Source: Pseudaminobacter sp047739745 (lineage in GTDB: Bacteria; Pseudomonadota; Alphaproteobacteria; Rhizobiales; Rhizobiaceae). From it: a stretch of DNA of 64,000 nt. The DNA lies in assembly GCF_047739745.1 (NCBI RefSeq), contig NZ_JBLLVA010000023.1:1-64000 (forward strand), written 5' to 3'. The position numbers and the translations under genes are program-made. Below are positions 35,500 to 46,408 of this stretch, piece by piece (position 1 is the stretch's first letter; every line of letters starts with the position of its first letter). A model generated the notes under the pieces. The model did no database searches. It was not told the origin of the DNA and saw nothing but the letters and a program-made list of their open reading frames with translations.

Positions 35500-36702
35500 A
35501 TGCAGGTACTCAGCAACGCCACAATCACGGTCATGGATGACGAGACGACTGGTTACCGTCTCGTCGAGCGCGCCGCGATTGTAGTTGAGGGCGAGAGGAT
35601 CGTCTGGGTCGGCGCCGATGCGGACCTGCCGGCTTCCTATGGGACCGCCCCTTCCCGCGACCTGGAGGGCCGGTTGATCACCCCCGGCCTGATCGATTGC
35701 CATACCCATATCGTTTATGGCGGCGACCGTGCCCGCGAATTCGAGATGCGTCTGGAAGGCGCGGGCTACGAGGAGATCGCGCGGGCCGGCGGCGGCATCC
35801 TGTCCAGCGTCCGCAACACCCGCGAGGCGAGCGAGGACGAGCTTCTGGCGCTGGCGCTGCCGCGCGTCGATGCGCTGCTTGGCGAAGGCATCACCACGTT
35901 GGAGATCAAATCGGGCTACGGGCTCGATATCGCCTCCGAGCTGAAAATGCTGCGGGTCGCGCGCCGCATCGGCGCGCTGCGCCCGGTGCATGTCGTCACC
36001 ACCTGGCTCGCCGCCCATGCCCTGCCGCCGGAGTTCAAGGGCGACCGCGCCGGCTATATCGACCAAGTCGTGATTGCCGGCATGGATCAGGGCCATGCCG
36101 AGGGCCTGATCGATGCGGTGGACGGATTTTGTGAAGGCATCGCCTTTTCGGTCGAGGAAATGGCGCGCATTTTTGCCTACGCCAAAACGCTCGGTCTGCC
36201 GGTCAAGCTGCATGCCGAGCAGCTTTCGAACCTGCACGGTGCGGCCATGGCGGCCGAGCATGGCGCGCTTTCGGCCGACCATCTCGAATATCTCGGCGCA
36301 GATGGCATCGCCGCTATGGCGAAGGCCGGAACCGTCGCCGTGCTCTTGCCCGGCGCGTTCTACACGCTTCGCGAAATGCAGTATCCGCCGGTTCAGGCGC
36401 TGCGAGAAGCGGGCGTGCCGATCGCACTCGCCACTGATTCCAACCCCGGAACCTCGCCGCTCACCTCGATCCTTTTGACCATGAATATGGGCGCCACGCT
36501 GTTTCGCCTGACGCCGGCCGAATGCCTCAGGGCCGTAACCCGCAACGCGGCCCGCGCGCTTGGGTTCAGCGACCGCGGCGTGATCGAGGCGGGCTCGCGC
36601 GCCGATCTGGCCATCTGGGATGTCCGCCACCCGGCCGAGCTTTCCTATCGCATCGGCTTCAATCCGCTGCACGCCCGCATCTTTGGAGGCCAGTATGTCT
36701 GA
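35500..36702 (+). CDS. hutI: Imidazolonepropionase
   Basis: 400 residues, amidohydrolase superfamily. The metal motif DCHTHIVYGGDR near residue 68, VKLHAEQLSNLHGAA and LATDSNPGTSPLTSI are diagnostic. HutI opens 4-imidazolone-5-propionate to N-formimidoyl-glutamate. It is the first gene of the plus-strand hut arm. Its end overlaps the hutH start by 8 nt. Confidence 0.94.
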   Translation: MQVLSNATITVMDDETTGYRLVERAAIVVEGERIVWVGADADLPASYGTAPSRDLEGRLITPGLIDCHTHIVYGGDRAREFEMRLEGAGYEEIARAGGGILSSVRNTREASEDELLALALPRVDALLGEGITTLEIKSGYGLDIASELKMLRVARRIGALRPVHVVTTWLAAHALPPEFKGDRAGYIDQVVIAGMDQGHAEGLIDAVDGFCEGIAFSVEEMARIFAYAKTLGLPVKLHAEQLSNLHGAAMAAEHGALSADHLEYLGADGIAAMAKAGTVAVLLPGAFYTLREMQYPPVQALREAGVPIALATDSNPGTSPLTSILLTMNMGATLFRLTPAECLRAVTRNAARALGFSDRGVIEAGSRADLAIWDVRHPAELSYRIGFNPLHARIFGGQYV

Positions 36703-38236
36703 ACTCATCCTGACGCCCGGCCAGGTCACTTTGGCCGAATTGGAGCGCATCTGGCGCGAGGGGCTCGCCGTGCGGCTGGCTGAAAGCGCGCGCGTCGGCA
36801 TTGCCGATTCCGCCGCCCGCATCGATGCCGCCGCCAAGGGCGACGTGCCGGTCTATGGCGTCAATACCGGCTTCGGCAAGCTCGCCTCCATCAAGATCAA
36901 GGCCGAGGACACGGCCACGCTCCAGCGCAATCTGATACTGTCGCATTGCTGCGGCGTGGGCGAGGCGATCGAGCCGGAAACGGTGCGGCTTGTCATGGTC
37001 CTTAAGCTCTTGTCGCTTGGCCGCGGCGCATCAGGCACTCGGCCCGAAATCGTCAAGCTGATCGAGGACATGCTCGCCAAGGGTGTGCTGCCGGTCATCC
37101 CCTCGCAGGGGTCGGTCGGTGCCTCGGGCGACCTCGCTCCGCTGGCGCACATGGCCGCAGCCATGCTGGGCGAAGGCCGCGCCAGCTATCAGGGCCGTGA
37201 ACTGGCGAGCGCCGAGGCACTGGCCGCCGCCGGCTTGAAGCCGGTCGCGCTGGCCGCCAAGGAAGGGCTGGCGCTCATCAACGGCACGCAGGTTTCCACC
37301 GCTTTCGCTCTCACCGGCCTGTTCGAGGCGTTCCGCGCCGCACGCAATGCGCTTGTCTCGTCGTCGCTTTCGACCGACGCCATCATGGGCTCGACCGCGC
37401 CCTTCCTCGACGAGATCCATCAATTGCGCGGCCATCGCGGCCAGATTCTTGCCGCCCGTGTCATTCGCGGCCTGATGGACGGATCGGAAATTCGTGAAAG
37501 CCACCGCGTCGGCGACCCGCGCGTCCAGGACCCTTATTGCATCCGCTGCCAGCCGCAAGTCACCGGCGCCTGCATCGACCTTCTGACCCAGGCAGGCCGG
37601 ACGCTGGAAATCGAGGCGAATGCCGCGACCGACAATCCGCTGGTGCTGATCGAGAGCGGTCAAATCGTCTCAGGCGGCAATTTCCATGCCGAGCCGGTGG
37701 CCTTCGCCGCCGACCAGATCGCGCTGGCGATAGCCGAAATCGGCGCCATTTCGCAGCGCCGCATCGCGCTAATGGTTGATCCGACGCTCAGCCACGACCT
37801 GCCTCCCTTCCTCACGCCCGATCCCGGCCTGAACAGCGGGCTGATGATCGCCGAAGTTACCTCGGCCGCGCTGATGAGTGAGAACAAGCATCTCGCCACG
37901 CCCTGCTCGACCGATTCCACCCCGACATCGGCGAACCAGGAAGACCATGTTTCCATGGCCGCTCATGGCGCGCGCCGCCTGAAGCGCATGAACGCCAATC
38001 TTTTTCAAATCATTGGCATCGAAGTGCTGTGCGCCGCAACCGGCATCGAATTCCGCGAACCGTTGAAGACCTCGGCTCCGCTTCAGGCGGTAGTCGCTCA
38101 GTTGCGCAAATCGGTCGCACCCCTTGGACAGGACCGCTACATGGCGCCCGACCTCGCCGAAGCGGCCAGACTTGTCCAATCCGGCACCCTGCTTGAGGCG
38201 TTGCCGCAAACCATGCTAAGCGAGGTACAGCCTTGA
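36695..38236 (+). CDS. hutH: Histidine ammonia-lyase
   Basis: 513 residues from ATG 36695, which has GGAGG just upstream; a longer in-frame start inside hutI is rejected. The MIO-forming Ala-Ser-Gly is in GSVGASGDLAPLAHMAAAML near residue 145. FHAEPVAFAAD and SANQEDHVSMA are further family motifs. HutH deaminates L-histidine to urocanate, the first pathway step. The stop overlaps the hutG start (TTGA). Confidence 0.95.
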   Translation: MSELILTPGQVTLAELERIWREGLAVRLAESARVGIADSAARIDAAAKGDVPVYGVNTGFGKLASIKIKAEDTATLQRNLILSHCCGVGEAIEPETVRLVMVLKLLSLGRGASGTRPEIVKLIEDMLAKGVLPVIPSQGSVGASGDLAPLAHMAAAMLGEGRASYQGRELASAEALAAAGLKPVALAAKEGLALINGTQVSTAFALTGLFEAFRAARNALVSSSLSTDAIMGSTAPFLDEIHQLRGHRGQILAARVIRGLMDGSEIRESHRVGDPRVQDPYCIRCQPQVTGACIDLLTQAGRTLEIEANAATDNPLVLIESGQIVSGGNFHAEPVAFAADQIALAIAEIGAISQRRIALMVDPTLSHDLPPFLTPDPGLNSGLMIAEVTSAALMSENKHLATPCSTDSTPTSANQEDHVSMAAHGARRLKRMNANLFQIIGIEVLCAATGIEFREPLKTSAPLQAVVAQLRKSVAPLGQDRYMAPDLAEAARLVQSGTLLEALPQTMLSEVQP

Positions 38237-39039
38237 CCCCCACCTCCATCAATCCGGTTGAAGTCGTGCAAGGCGACAGTCCGGTCATTTTGGGCTTGCC
38301 GCACACCGGAACCCATTTGCCGGATGGCATTCTGGCCAGGCTCAATGCGCGCGGCCGCATCCTCGCGGACACAGACTGGCACATCGAACGGCTCTATGAC
38401 GGGCTGCTGCCGGGTGCTACGACGGTGCGGGCGACGTTCCACCGCTATGTGATTGACGCCAATCGCGGCCCGGACGATGCCAGCCTATATCCGGGCCAGA
38501 ACACCACAGGCCTCGTGCCGGTGACGGATTTCGACGGCGAGCCGATCTGGACCGAAGAACCGTCAGCGGCCGAGATTGCCGAGCGCAAGACCAATTTCCA
38601 TGCGCCTTATCACGCCGCCCTCGCCGCCGAGATCGAGCGGGTGAAGGAACGGCACGGCGTGGCCATCCTCTACGATTGCCACTCGATTCGCTCCGTCATC
38701 CCGTTCCTGTTCGAAGGTGTATTGCCCGATTTCAACATCGGCACGAACAACGGCACGACCTGCGATCCGCGCATCGAGGCCGCAACCTTCGACATCTGCG
38801 CCGCCACCGGCCGCACGCATGTGCTGAACGGACGATTCAAGGGCGGCTGGACGACGCGCCATTACGGCCGCCCGCGGGACGGCGTTCACGCGATCCAGAT
38901 GGAGCTAGCGCAGTCCAGCCATCTGGCAAGCGAAGCCCCGCCTTTCGCCTATGACGAGAAAAAGGCCGCAGCGCTGCGTGCCACCCTTGCGGCGATCCTT
39001 GAAAAGCTGGCTGCGCTTGCACCTGAGCTGAAGCCATGA
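38233..39039 (+). CDS. hutG: N-formylglutamate deformylase
   Basis: 268 residues from TTG 38233, coupled to the hutH stop. Family motifs: GLPHTGTHLP near residue 20, DANRGPDDASLYPGQNTTGL, and the metal-binding YDCHSIRSVIP. HutG releases formate and glutamate from N-formylglutamate, completing the five-step route with HutF. The stop overlaps the CoA-transferase start (ATGA). Confidence 0.92.
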   Translation: MTPTSINPVEVVQGDSPVILGLPHTGTHLPDGILARLNARGRILADTDWHIERLYDGLLPGATTVRATFHRYVIDANRGPDDASLYPGQNTTGLVPVTDFDGEPIWTEEPSAAEIAERKTNFHAPYHAALAAEIERVKERHGVAILYDCHSIRSVIPFLFEGVLPDFNIGTNNGTTCDPRIEAATFDICAATGRTHVLNGRFKGGWTTRHYGRPRDGVHAIQMELAQSSHLASEAPPFAYDEKKAAALRATLAAILEKLAALAPELKP

Positions 39040-40199
39040 GCGGGCCGCTGTCTGGTATCAAGGTCCTGGACCTGTCGCGCGTCCTGGCGGGACCGTATTG
39101 CACCGCGCTTTTGGCCGATTTGGGTGCCGAGATCATCAAGCTGGAGCCGCCGGCAGGTGACGATTATCGTCATGTCGGCCCCTTCAAGCACGGTGAAAGC
39201 GCGTTGTTTGCGCTGAACAATCGCGGCAAGAACAGCGTCGTGCTCGATTTGAAGAAGCCGGCCGATCTTGAACTGGCCCAAGCGCTTGCTGCCCGCGTGG
39301 ACGTGGTGGTGGAAAATTTCCGCCCCGGCGTCGCCGCGCGGCTGGGCCTCGGCGCCGAAGCACTGCGCAAGGCCAATCCCCGGCTGATCTATTGCTCTAT
39401 CTCCGGCTTCGGGCAGGAAGGCCCCTTCAAGGATCTGCCGGCCTACGATCTGGTGGTGCAGGCCATGTCCGGGTTGATGGCCGCGACCGGCGAGGACGGC
39501 GGCCCGCCGCTCAAGACCGGCGAGAGCATCGCCGATCTGGTCGCCGGCCTTTTCGCGAGTTGGTCGATCATGGCCGCGCTGGTTCAGCGCCATGCCACCG
39601 GACAAGGGGCGACACTCGACATCGCCATGTATGACGCGCTGTTTTCCATGCTGACCACCAGCCACGCCCAGCATTTTTACAGCGGTGTGCTGCCAAGCAG
39701 GGTCGGCAACCGCCATCCGCTTTCCACCCCCTTCGGCTGCTTCCGCACCCGTGACGGGCAGGTGGTGATCGCCGTTTTGAATGGCGGTCAGTTCCAGCGG
39801 CTGGCAACCCTCATCGGCAAGCCGGAGGTGGTGGGTGATCGGCGCTTTGCCAGCGACAGCAGCCGCACCGAGCATGAACCAGCGCTGCGAGCGCTGATCG
39901 AGGAATGGTCGGGCGCGCTGACGACCGAGGAAGCGGTTGCGGCTCTGGCTGCTGAGGGGCTGCCGACCGCGCCGATCTGGACCATCGCGCAGGCCGCCGG
40001 CAACGAACATGCCGCTGCCCGCAACCTGGTGAGTGCGCTTGCGCACCCCGTGCTCGGACAGGCGCCGATTGTCGGCCAGCCGGTGCGCTTCGACGGCGCC
40101 AAGCCGGTGGCTGCGACCGCGGCGCCCCGTCTCGGCGGCGACATGGAAGCCGTGCTCAAGAAATTCGGATTGGAGACGCTGCATGACGCAGATAGATGA
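39036..40199 (+). CDS. CaiB/BaiF family CoA-transferase within the hut operon
   Basis: 387 residues, class III CoA-transferase. Family signature: LSGIKVLDLSRVLAGPYCT at the start, LKKPADLELAQAL near residue 70, and the likely catalytic Asp in ATLDIAMYDALFSML near residue 200. It moves CoA between carboxylic acids. It is translationally coupled to hutG (ATGA) and overlaps the following acyl-CoA dehydrogenase by 17 nt, so it is a real part of the hut transcript. A CoA-dependent step is not part of the classical hut pathway; the acid substrate is unknown. Confidence 0.88.
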   Translation: MSGPLSGIKVLDLSRVLAGPYCTALLADLGAEIIKLEPPAGDDYRHVGPFKHGESALFALNNRGKNSVVLDLKKPADLELAQALAARVDVVVENFRPGVAARLGLGAEALRKANPRLIYCSISGFGQEGPFKDLPAYDLVVQAMSGLMAATGEDGGPPLKTGESIADLVAGLFASWSIMAALVQRHATGQGATLDIAMYDALFSMLTTSHAQHFYSGVLPSRVGNRHPLSTPFGCFRTRDGQVVIAVLNGGQFQRLATLIGKPEVVGDRRFASDSSRTEHEPALRALIEEWSGALTTEEAVAALAAEGLPTAPIWTIAQAAGNEHAAARNLVSALAHPVLGQAPIVGQPVRFDGAKPVAATAAPRLGGDMEAVLKKFGLETLHDADR

Positions 40200-41346
40200 T
40201 CCCTGGCACATGCTTTCCCCAGAGGAGCGTATGTTCTGCGACGTGCTGGAGCGGCTTTGCGCCGACCGGATCGCGCCGCTGGCGGCCGAGACCGACGAGA
40301 CCGCGAGCTTCGTGCACGAACAGCTCGCAACGCTCGGCGAAGCCGGCATGATGGGCGCCAATCTGCCGGAGACCTATGGCGGCAGCGGCATCTCCGCGCC
40401 CGCGCTGCTGCGCGCGGTTTCCATCGTTGCGGGAGCCTGCGGCTCCACCGCCTCGGCGCTGACGGCACATTATCTGGCGACCGATTCCATCTTGATCGGC
40501 GGCACAGAGGCGCAGAAGCAGGAATGGCTGCCCAGAGCCTCCACCGGCGACGCATTAGGCGCCTTTGCGCTCACCGAACCCACCGCCGGCTCTGATCCCG
40601 CCGACATGAAGACGCGGGCGCGACGCACCGAAAGCGGCTGGCACCTGAAGGGCACCAAGTGCTTCATTTCCAATGGCGGTGTCGCGGACTTCATCGTCGT
40701 CTATGCGGTGACGGACCCGCAAAAGGCGCATCGCGGCATATCCGCCTTCATCCTGCCAAAGGACACGCCAGGTCTGGTGGCCGGCTTGTCGGAAAAGACC
40801 ATGGGCCTGAAGGGCGGCCATGTGTTCACGCTGAACATCGACTGCGAGCTGCCCGAAGAGGCGCTGCTGGGGGAGGAGGGCAGGGGCTTCCGTACCGCCA
40901 TGCAGGTGCTCGACAACGGCCGCATCGAAGTCGCCGCGCAGTGCCTTGGCCTCGCGGGAGCGGCGATGAATTCGGCGCTCGCCTATGCCAAGGACCGTAT
41001 CATCGGCGGCACGCCGCTCTCGGAGCGGCAGGGCATACGCTGGATGATCGCCGACATGGGCGTTGCCTTCCATTCGGCGCTGCTTTTGTCGCTGGAGGCT
41101 GCGCGCCAGCGCGACCTCGCACACCAGCATGGCGGGCGCTTCTCGCTGGCCTCATCCATGGCCAAGCTCGGAGCATCCGAGGCGGCGGGCAAGATCGCCG
41201 ACACCGCACTGCAACTGCATGGCGGCTATGGCTACACCCGCGATTTTCCCATTGAGCGCATCAACCGAGACCTGCGCATCATGCGCATCTACGAGGGGTC
41301 CAGCGAGATTCAACGCATCATCATTTCCGGCAACATGCTGGCCTGA
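40183..41346 (+). CDS. Acyl-CoA dehydrogenase within the hut operon
   Basis: 387 residues from ATG 40183, which overlaps the CoA-transferase end; a longer in-frame upstream reading is rejected. Family motifs: GAFALTEPTAGSDPADMKT near residue 130, KCFISNGGVADFIVVYAVTD, LQLHGGYGYTRDFPIER, and the C-terminal YEGSSEIQRIIISGN with the candidate catalytic Glu. It introduces an alpha-beta double bond in an acyl-CoA. With the preceding CoA-transferase it forms a two-gene insertion between hutG and hutU. Confidence 0.9.
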   Translation: MTQIDDPWHMLSPEERMFCDVLERLCADRIAPLAAETDETASFVHEQLATLGEAGMMGANLPETYGGSGISAPALLRAVSIVAGACGSTASALTAHYLATDSILIGGTEAQKQEWLPRASTGDALGAFALTEPTAGSDPADMKTRARRTESGWHLKGTKCFISNGGVADFIVVYAVTDPQKAHRGISAFILPKDTPGLVAGLSEKTMGLKGGHVFTLNIDCELPEEALLGEEGRGFRTAMQVLDNGRIEVAAQCLGLAGAAMNSALAYAKDRIIGGTPLSERQGIRWMIADMGVAFHSALLLSLEAARQRDLAHQHGGRFSLASSMAKLGASEAAGKIADTALQLHGGYGYTRDFPIERINRDLRIMRIYEGSSEIQRIIISGNMLA

Positions 41347-41361
41347 CCAGGGAGTCGAACC

Positions 41362-43029
<1,668 letters not shown>

Positions 43030-43031
43030 CA

Positions 43032-43061
43032 TCTCGCGCCGCGATTACTGGCGGCGCGAGA
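43032..43061. terminator. Hairpin after hutU
   Basis: TCTCGCGCCGC (43032-43042) pairs with GCGGCGCGAGA (43051-43061), an 11-bp GC-rich stem with 8-nt loop, 2 nt after the hutU stop. Outer ATTTTGT/ACAAAAT arms can extend it past a short bulge. It probably terminates or attenuates the hut transcript before the importer genes. Confidence 0.6.
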
Positions 43062-43124
43062 CAAAATCCAATAGCTAATCCACCAATCGATAGTCGCTAA
43101 ACAGTTCACTAGGGAGAGAATGAA

Positions 43125-43943
43125 ATGAAGTTTTCCAGATCGTTCAAATCGGCCATGTTCGGCCTGGCCGTCCTCGGGCTTACCGTACCGGCCATGGCCG
43201 ACCAGCTTTCCGACATCAAGGCTGCCGGCAAGATCGTCACGGCGACCGATATGCACTATGCGCCCTTCGACATGCTCAACAACGGCACCTATGAGGGCAT
43301 GACCAAGGACCTCTTCGACGGCGTGGCCAAGGAAATCGGCGTCGAACCGGTCTATCAGGACATTCCCTGGACTGCCGAGCTGCCTGGCCTCGAAGTCAAG
43401 AAGTTCGACATCGTGATTGCGCCGGTTACCATCACGCCGGAGCGTCTCGAGCGCTATGCCTTCAGCCTGCCGATCGCCGACGCCACGGTGGGGCTGGTGC
43501 ACGCCGCCAGCAACACCGAACTTAAGAAGCCCGAGGACATCAAGGGCAAGACCGTCGGGGTCCAGCAGGGCACCGCGCAGTTCAGGCAGCTTCAAGCTTA
43601 TGGCGAAAAGCTGGGCGGCGTGACCGTCAAGGAATACGGCACCACCGACGAAGCCTATGCCGACCTCGCCGCCGGTCGTCTGGATGCGGTCGCGGGCTCG
43701 CTGCCGAACCTGACCTATCTGGTCAAGAACCGCCCCGAGACTTTCGCCCTGTTTGAGCCGGCTACATTCGGCCAGCCGACCTATTTCGCCTGGGTAATGC
43801 GCAAGGACGCCGACAGCGACAGCTTCGTCAAGGCGGTCAACGACGCGCTGCTTAAGATGACCGACGACGGCCGCATCAAGGCCATCCAGGAAAAGTGGCT
43901 GGGCACCTACACCGAGTTGCCTCGCGAAGTTCCAACTAAGTGA
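43125..43943 (+). CDS. Amino-acid ABC transporter substrate-binding protein (polar amino-acid family)
   Basis: 272 residues, SBP_bac_3 family. A Sec signal peptide ends at VPAMA (about residue 25). Family pattern: GKIVTATDMHYAPFDMLNNG, then ITPERLERYAFSLPI, and GKTVGVQQGTAQFRQL. A Shine-Dalgarno GGGAGAG precedes it. It heads a four-gene importer right after hutU, so histidine or urocanate is the most likely ligand, inferred from context. A near-perfect hairpin follows the stop. Confidence 0.88.
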   Translation: MKFSRSFKSAMFGLAVLGLTVPAMADQLSDIKAAGKIVTATDMHYAPFDMLNNGTYEGMTKDLFDGVAKEIGVEPVYQDIPWTAELPGLEVKKFDIVIAPVTITPERLERYAFSLPIADATVGLVHAASNTELKKPEDIKGKTVGVQQGTAQFRQLQAYGEKLGGVTVKEYGTTDEAYADLAAGRLDAVAGSLPNLTYLVKNRPETFALFEPATFGQPTYFAWVMRKDADSDSFVKAVNDALLKMTDDGRIKAIQEKWLGTYTELPREVPTK

Positions 43944-43951
43944 TGACGCGC

Positions 43952-43977
43952 TGCGGGCGGGACTAGTCTCGCCCGCA
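43952..43977 (+). terminator. Hairpin between binding-protein and permease genes of the hut importer
   Basis: TGCGGGCGGGACT and AGTCTCGCCCGCA form a 26-nt palindrome with a single G-A mismatch (G-U in RNA), 8 nt after the stop. Placement between a binding-protein gene and its permeases suggests an mRNA-stabilising attenuator. Confidence 0.6.
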
Positions 43978-44000
43978 ACCCAGAACCAAGCGGAGTGCCG

Positions 44001-44648
44001 ATGTTTTCAATCTCCACCTTCCTTGACAGCCTCGAGCCGCTCTTCTGGGCGGCGCGCTATACGCTGTTGATCTCGGGGTTGGGCATCGCACTCGGATTGG
44101 TGGTTGGCGCTCTGATCTGCGCTGCCGCCCTGTCGCGTGCTGTCTGGCTACGCCGTTTCGCGGCACTCTGGGTCAGTTTCCTGCGCGGTGTTCCGCTGCT
44201 GGTTCAGCTTCTGCTCTGCTATTACCTCTTGCCGGTCATCGGTATCAATGTACCGGCACTGGTTGCCGCCGTGGTAACCGTCGGCATCTGTTCCAGCGCC
44301 TATGTTTCTGAAATCTGGCGCGGCGCCATCATTTCGCTGCCCAGGGGTCAGTCAGAGGCGGCGACCGCCATTGGCATGACGCCGCGAGACATCTGGGTCC
44401 GCGTGATCCTGCCTCAGGCCTTCAGCATATCGCTGCCGGCGGTGGTCAACGAATTGATCCTTTTGGTCAAGGCATCGTCGCTGGTTTCGGTCGTCGGTAT
44501 TCTTGAACTCACGCGCGCCAGCCAGGCACAGGCGGCCACGACATTCCGCCCGTTGGAGGTCTATCTGGCTGCAGCCTGCATCTACCTGATCATCAATCTC
44601 TGCTTTGCCGCGCTCGGGCGCTATCTTGAGCACAGGATGGCCGTCTGA
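44001..44648 (+). CDS. Amino-acid ABC transporter permease 1 (HisQ/GlnP type)
   Basis: 215 residues from ATG 44001 (GCGGAG six bases upstream; GTG 43995 is possible). About five membrane segments. The loop GQSEAATAIGMTPRDIWVRV near residue 115 is the HisMQ-type EAA motif that contacts the ATPase. The stop abuts the next start. Confidence 0.88.
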   Translation: MFSISTFLDSLEPLFWAARYTLLISGLGIALGLVVGALICAAALSRAVWLRRFAALWVSFLRGVPLLVQLLLCYYLLPVIGINVPALVAAVVTVGICSSAYVSEIWRGAIISLPRGQSEAATAIGMTPRDIWVRVILPQAFSISLPAVVNELILLVKASSLVSVVGILELTRASQAQAATTFRPLEVYLAAACIYLIINLCFAALGRYLEHRMAV

Positions 44649-45310
44649 TGGATTTAAGCATCCTGCTGCAATATTGGCCGATCCTGCTGGATGGCTTCAA
44701 ACTTACTATCCTGTGCTGGGTGCTGGGCACGATCTTTAGCATGGTGCTGGGCCTGATCATCTCCCTGGCACAGCGCTACGGGCCGCGTCCGCTCGGTTGG
44801 TTGATCCAGGCCTATATCGAGATCATCCGCGGCACGCCCTTTCTGGTGCAGCTCTTCGTGCTTTATTATGGCGGCCCATTGCTCGGGCTGCGCCTTGATG
44901 CCCTTCCGGCAGGAATCCTGGGGCTCACCGTCTATGGCAGCCCATATTTTGCAGAGATCTTTCGTTCGGGCTTCCTCGCGGTGCCGGTTGGCCAATTGGA
45001 GGCGGCGCGGGCCATCGGCATGTCCGAATTGACGATCGTTCGCCGGATTCTCCTGCCATTGAGCCTCGTCTCGGCGCTTCCGGCTCTCGTGAACTTCGCG
45101 ATCATCCTGACCAAGGAGACGGTGATCCTGTCCATCATCACCGTGCCGGAACTTATGTATCAGGTGCAGCGCATGTCGACCGAGACCTTCCGTTATCTCG
45201 AGGCCAACCTCGTGCTCGCGCTGTTCTTCTGGGCGCTGGTCGAAACCATTTCGCGTTTCGGCCGCCTGCTGGAAGCGCGCATCACCAAACATCTGATCGA
45301 AAGGACGTAA
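44648..45310 (+). CDS. Amino-acid ABC transporter permease 2 (HisM type)
   Basis: 220 residues with about five membrane segments. IIRGTPFLVQLFVLYYGGP near residue 58 and the loop GQLEAARAIGMSELTIVRRI near residue 115 are typical. It overlaps the previous stop by one base and ends 1 nt before the ATPase start. Confidence 0.88.
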   Translation: MDLSILLQYWPILLDGFKLTILCWVLGTIFSMVLGLIISLAQRYGPRPLGWLIQAYIEIIRGTPFLVQLFVLYYGGPLLGLRLDALPAGILGLTVYGSPYFAEIFRSGFLAVPVGQLEAARAIGMSELTIVRRILLPLSLVSALPALVNFAIILTKETVILSIITVPELMYQVQRMSTETFRYLEANLVLALFFWALVETISRFGRLLEARITKHLIERT

Positions 45311-45311
45311 G

Positions 45312-46088
45312 ATGGTTGCCGCGTCATCCGTCGAGATCCGCAAGGTCAACAAATTTTACGGGCCCTTCCAGGCGCTGAAGAATGTGGATCTTTCAATCCT
45401 GCCGGGCAAGGTGACTTGCCTGATCGGGCCTTCGGGTTCGGGCAAGTCCACGCTTCTGCGCTGCATAAACTTCCTCGAGGAATATGATTCAGGCGAGATC
45501 AGCATTGACGGCCAACTGATCGGCTATGTCAGCCCTGGCGGCCGCAAAATGCAAGGCCGCAAGCTGCGCGAGATGCGCCGCTCGATCGGCATGGTGTTCC
45601 AGCAATTCAATCTGTGGCCGCATATGACTGCGCTTCAGAACGTGGCCGAGGGGCTGATCCGGGTGCGTGGCCTGTCGAAATCCGAGGCCGCAGCCCGCGC
45701 GGCCGAGGCGCTAGAGAAGGTCGGACTCGGCGACAAAATGGCCAATCATCCCTCGCGCCTGTCCGGCGGACAGCAGCAGCGGGTGGCGATAGCGCGCGCT
45801 ATCGCAATGGAGCCGCGCCTGATGCTCTTCGACGAGCCGACCTCGGCGCTCGATCCCGAACTGGTTGGCGAGGTGTTGAGCGTGATGAAGGCGCTCGCCT
45901 CCGAGGGCATGACCATGGTTGTCGTCACCCATGAGATGGGCTTCGCCGCGCATGTGGCAGACCGCGTGGCTTTCATGGAAAAGGGCGAACTGGTGGGTGT
46001 GGATGCCCCGAGCCGGATCCTGCACCACCCCGAGGACACGCGCATACAGGCCTTCCTGCGGACCTATCACGAGCGCAACAGCTTTTGA
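45312..46088 (+). CDS. Amino-acid ABC transporter ATP-binding protein (HisP/GlnQ type)
   Basis: 258 residues. Walker A GPSGSGKSTLLR, Q-loop VFQQFNLWPHMT, signature LSGGQQQRVAIARAIA, Walker B MLFDEPTSALDPE and VVTHEMGFA are all present, the classic polar amino-acid importer ATPase. It is the last gene of the hut-linked importer. Confidence 0.91.
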   Translation: MVAASSVEIRKVNKFYGPFQALKNVDLSILPGKVTCLIGPSGSGKSTLLRCINFLEEYDSGEISIDGQLIGYVSPGGRKMQGRKLREMRRSIGMVFQQFNLWPHMTALQNVAEGLIRVRGLSKSEAAARAAEALEKVGLGDKMANHPSRLSGGQQQRVAIARAIAMEPRLMLFDEPTSALDPELVGEVLSVMKALASEGMTMVVVTHEMGFAAHVADRVAFMEKGELVGVDAPSRILHHPEDTRIQAFLRTYHERNSF

Positions 46089-46408
46089 TCTTCGCAGCGA
46101 CGTCCCAATCCTACAGGCTCGTGGCGCGAGGTGCGTCAAAGGTTTTTTGTTGCAAACACTTTCACGCAGCATGCCATCGTCACCTTGGCCAGCCGCTTTG
46201 GCATTGGAAACGTCAACGCCGGTGAAAGGCCCGCTTGGCAACAGCCAGACCGATTGTCGTAATCTGCTTTATTGACGCTCTCCCCACGGCGAGAGTCGCT
46301 TCAGCGACTTCAAGCTCCGCCAGCCTTCATCCGTGGCACGTCAACCCCTTTCCAGGCGTTCCATGGCAGGGCCATACCGCACAACCGGGCAAAGTCACAT
46401 GAGCGCTG
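46089..46408. other. Convergent intergenic region without a recognisable gene
   Basis: 320 nt between the amino-acid importer and a convergent amidohydrolase. A small stem AGTCGC-TTCA-GCGACT lies at 46294-46309. No coding frame or clear intrinsic terminator is supported. Confidence 0.5.

Noticed and set aside
46294..46309. Small stem AGTCGC-TTCA-GCGACT as a terminator
   Set aside because: Only 6 bp, without a T tract and far from both stops, so chance is likely in GC-rich DNA.
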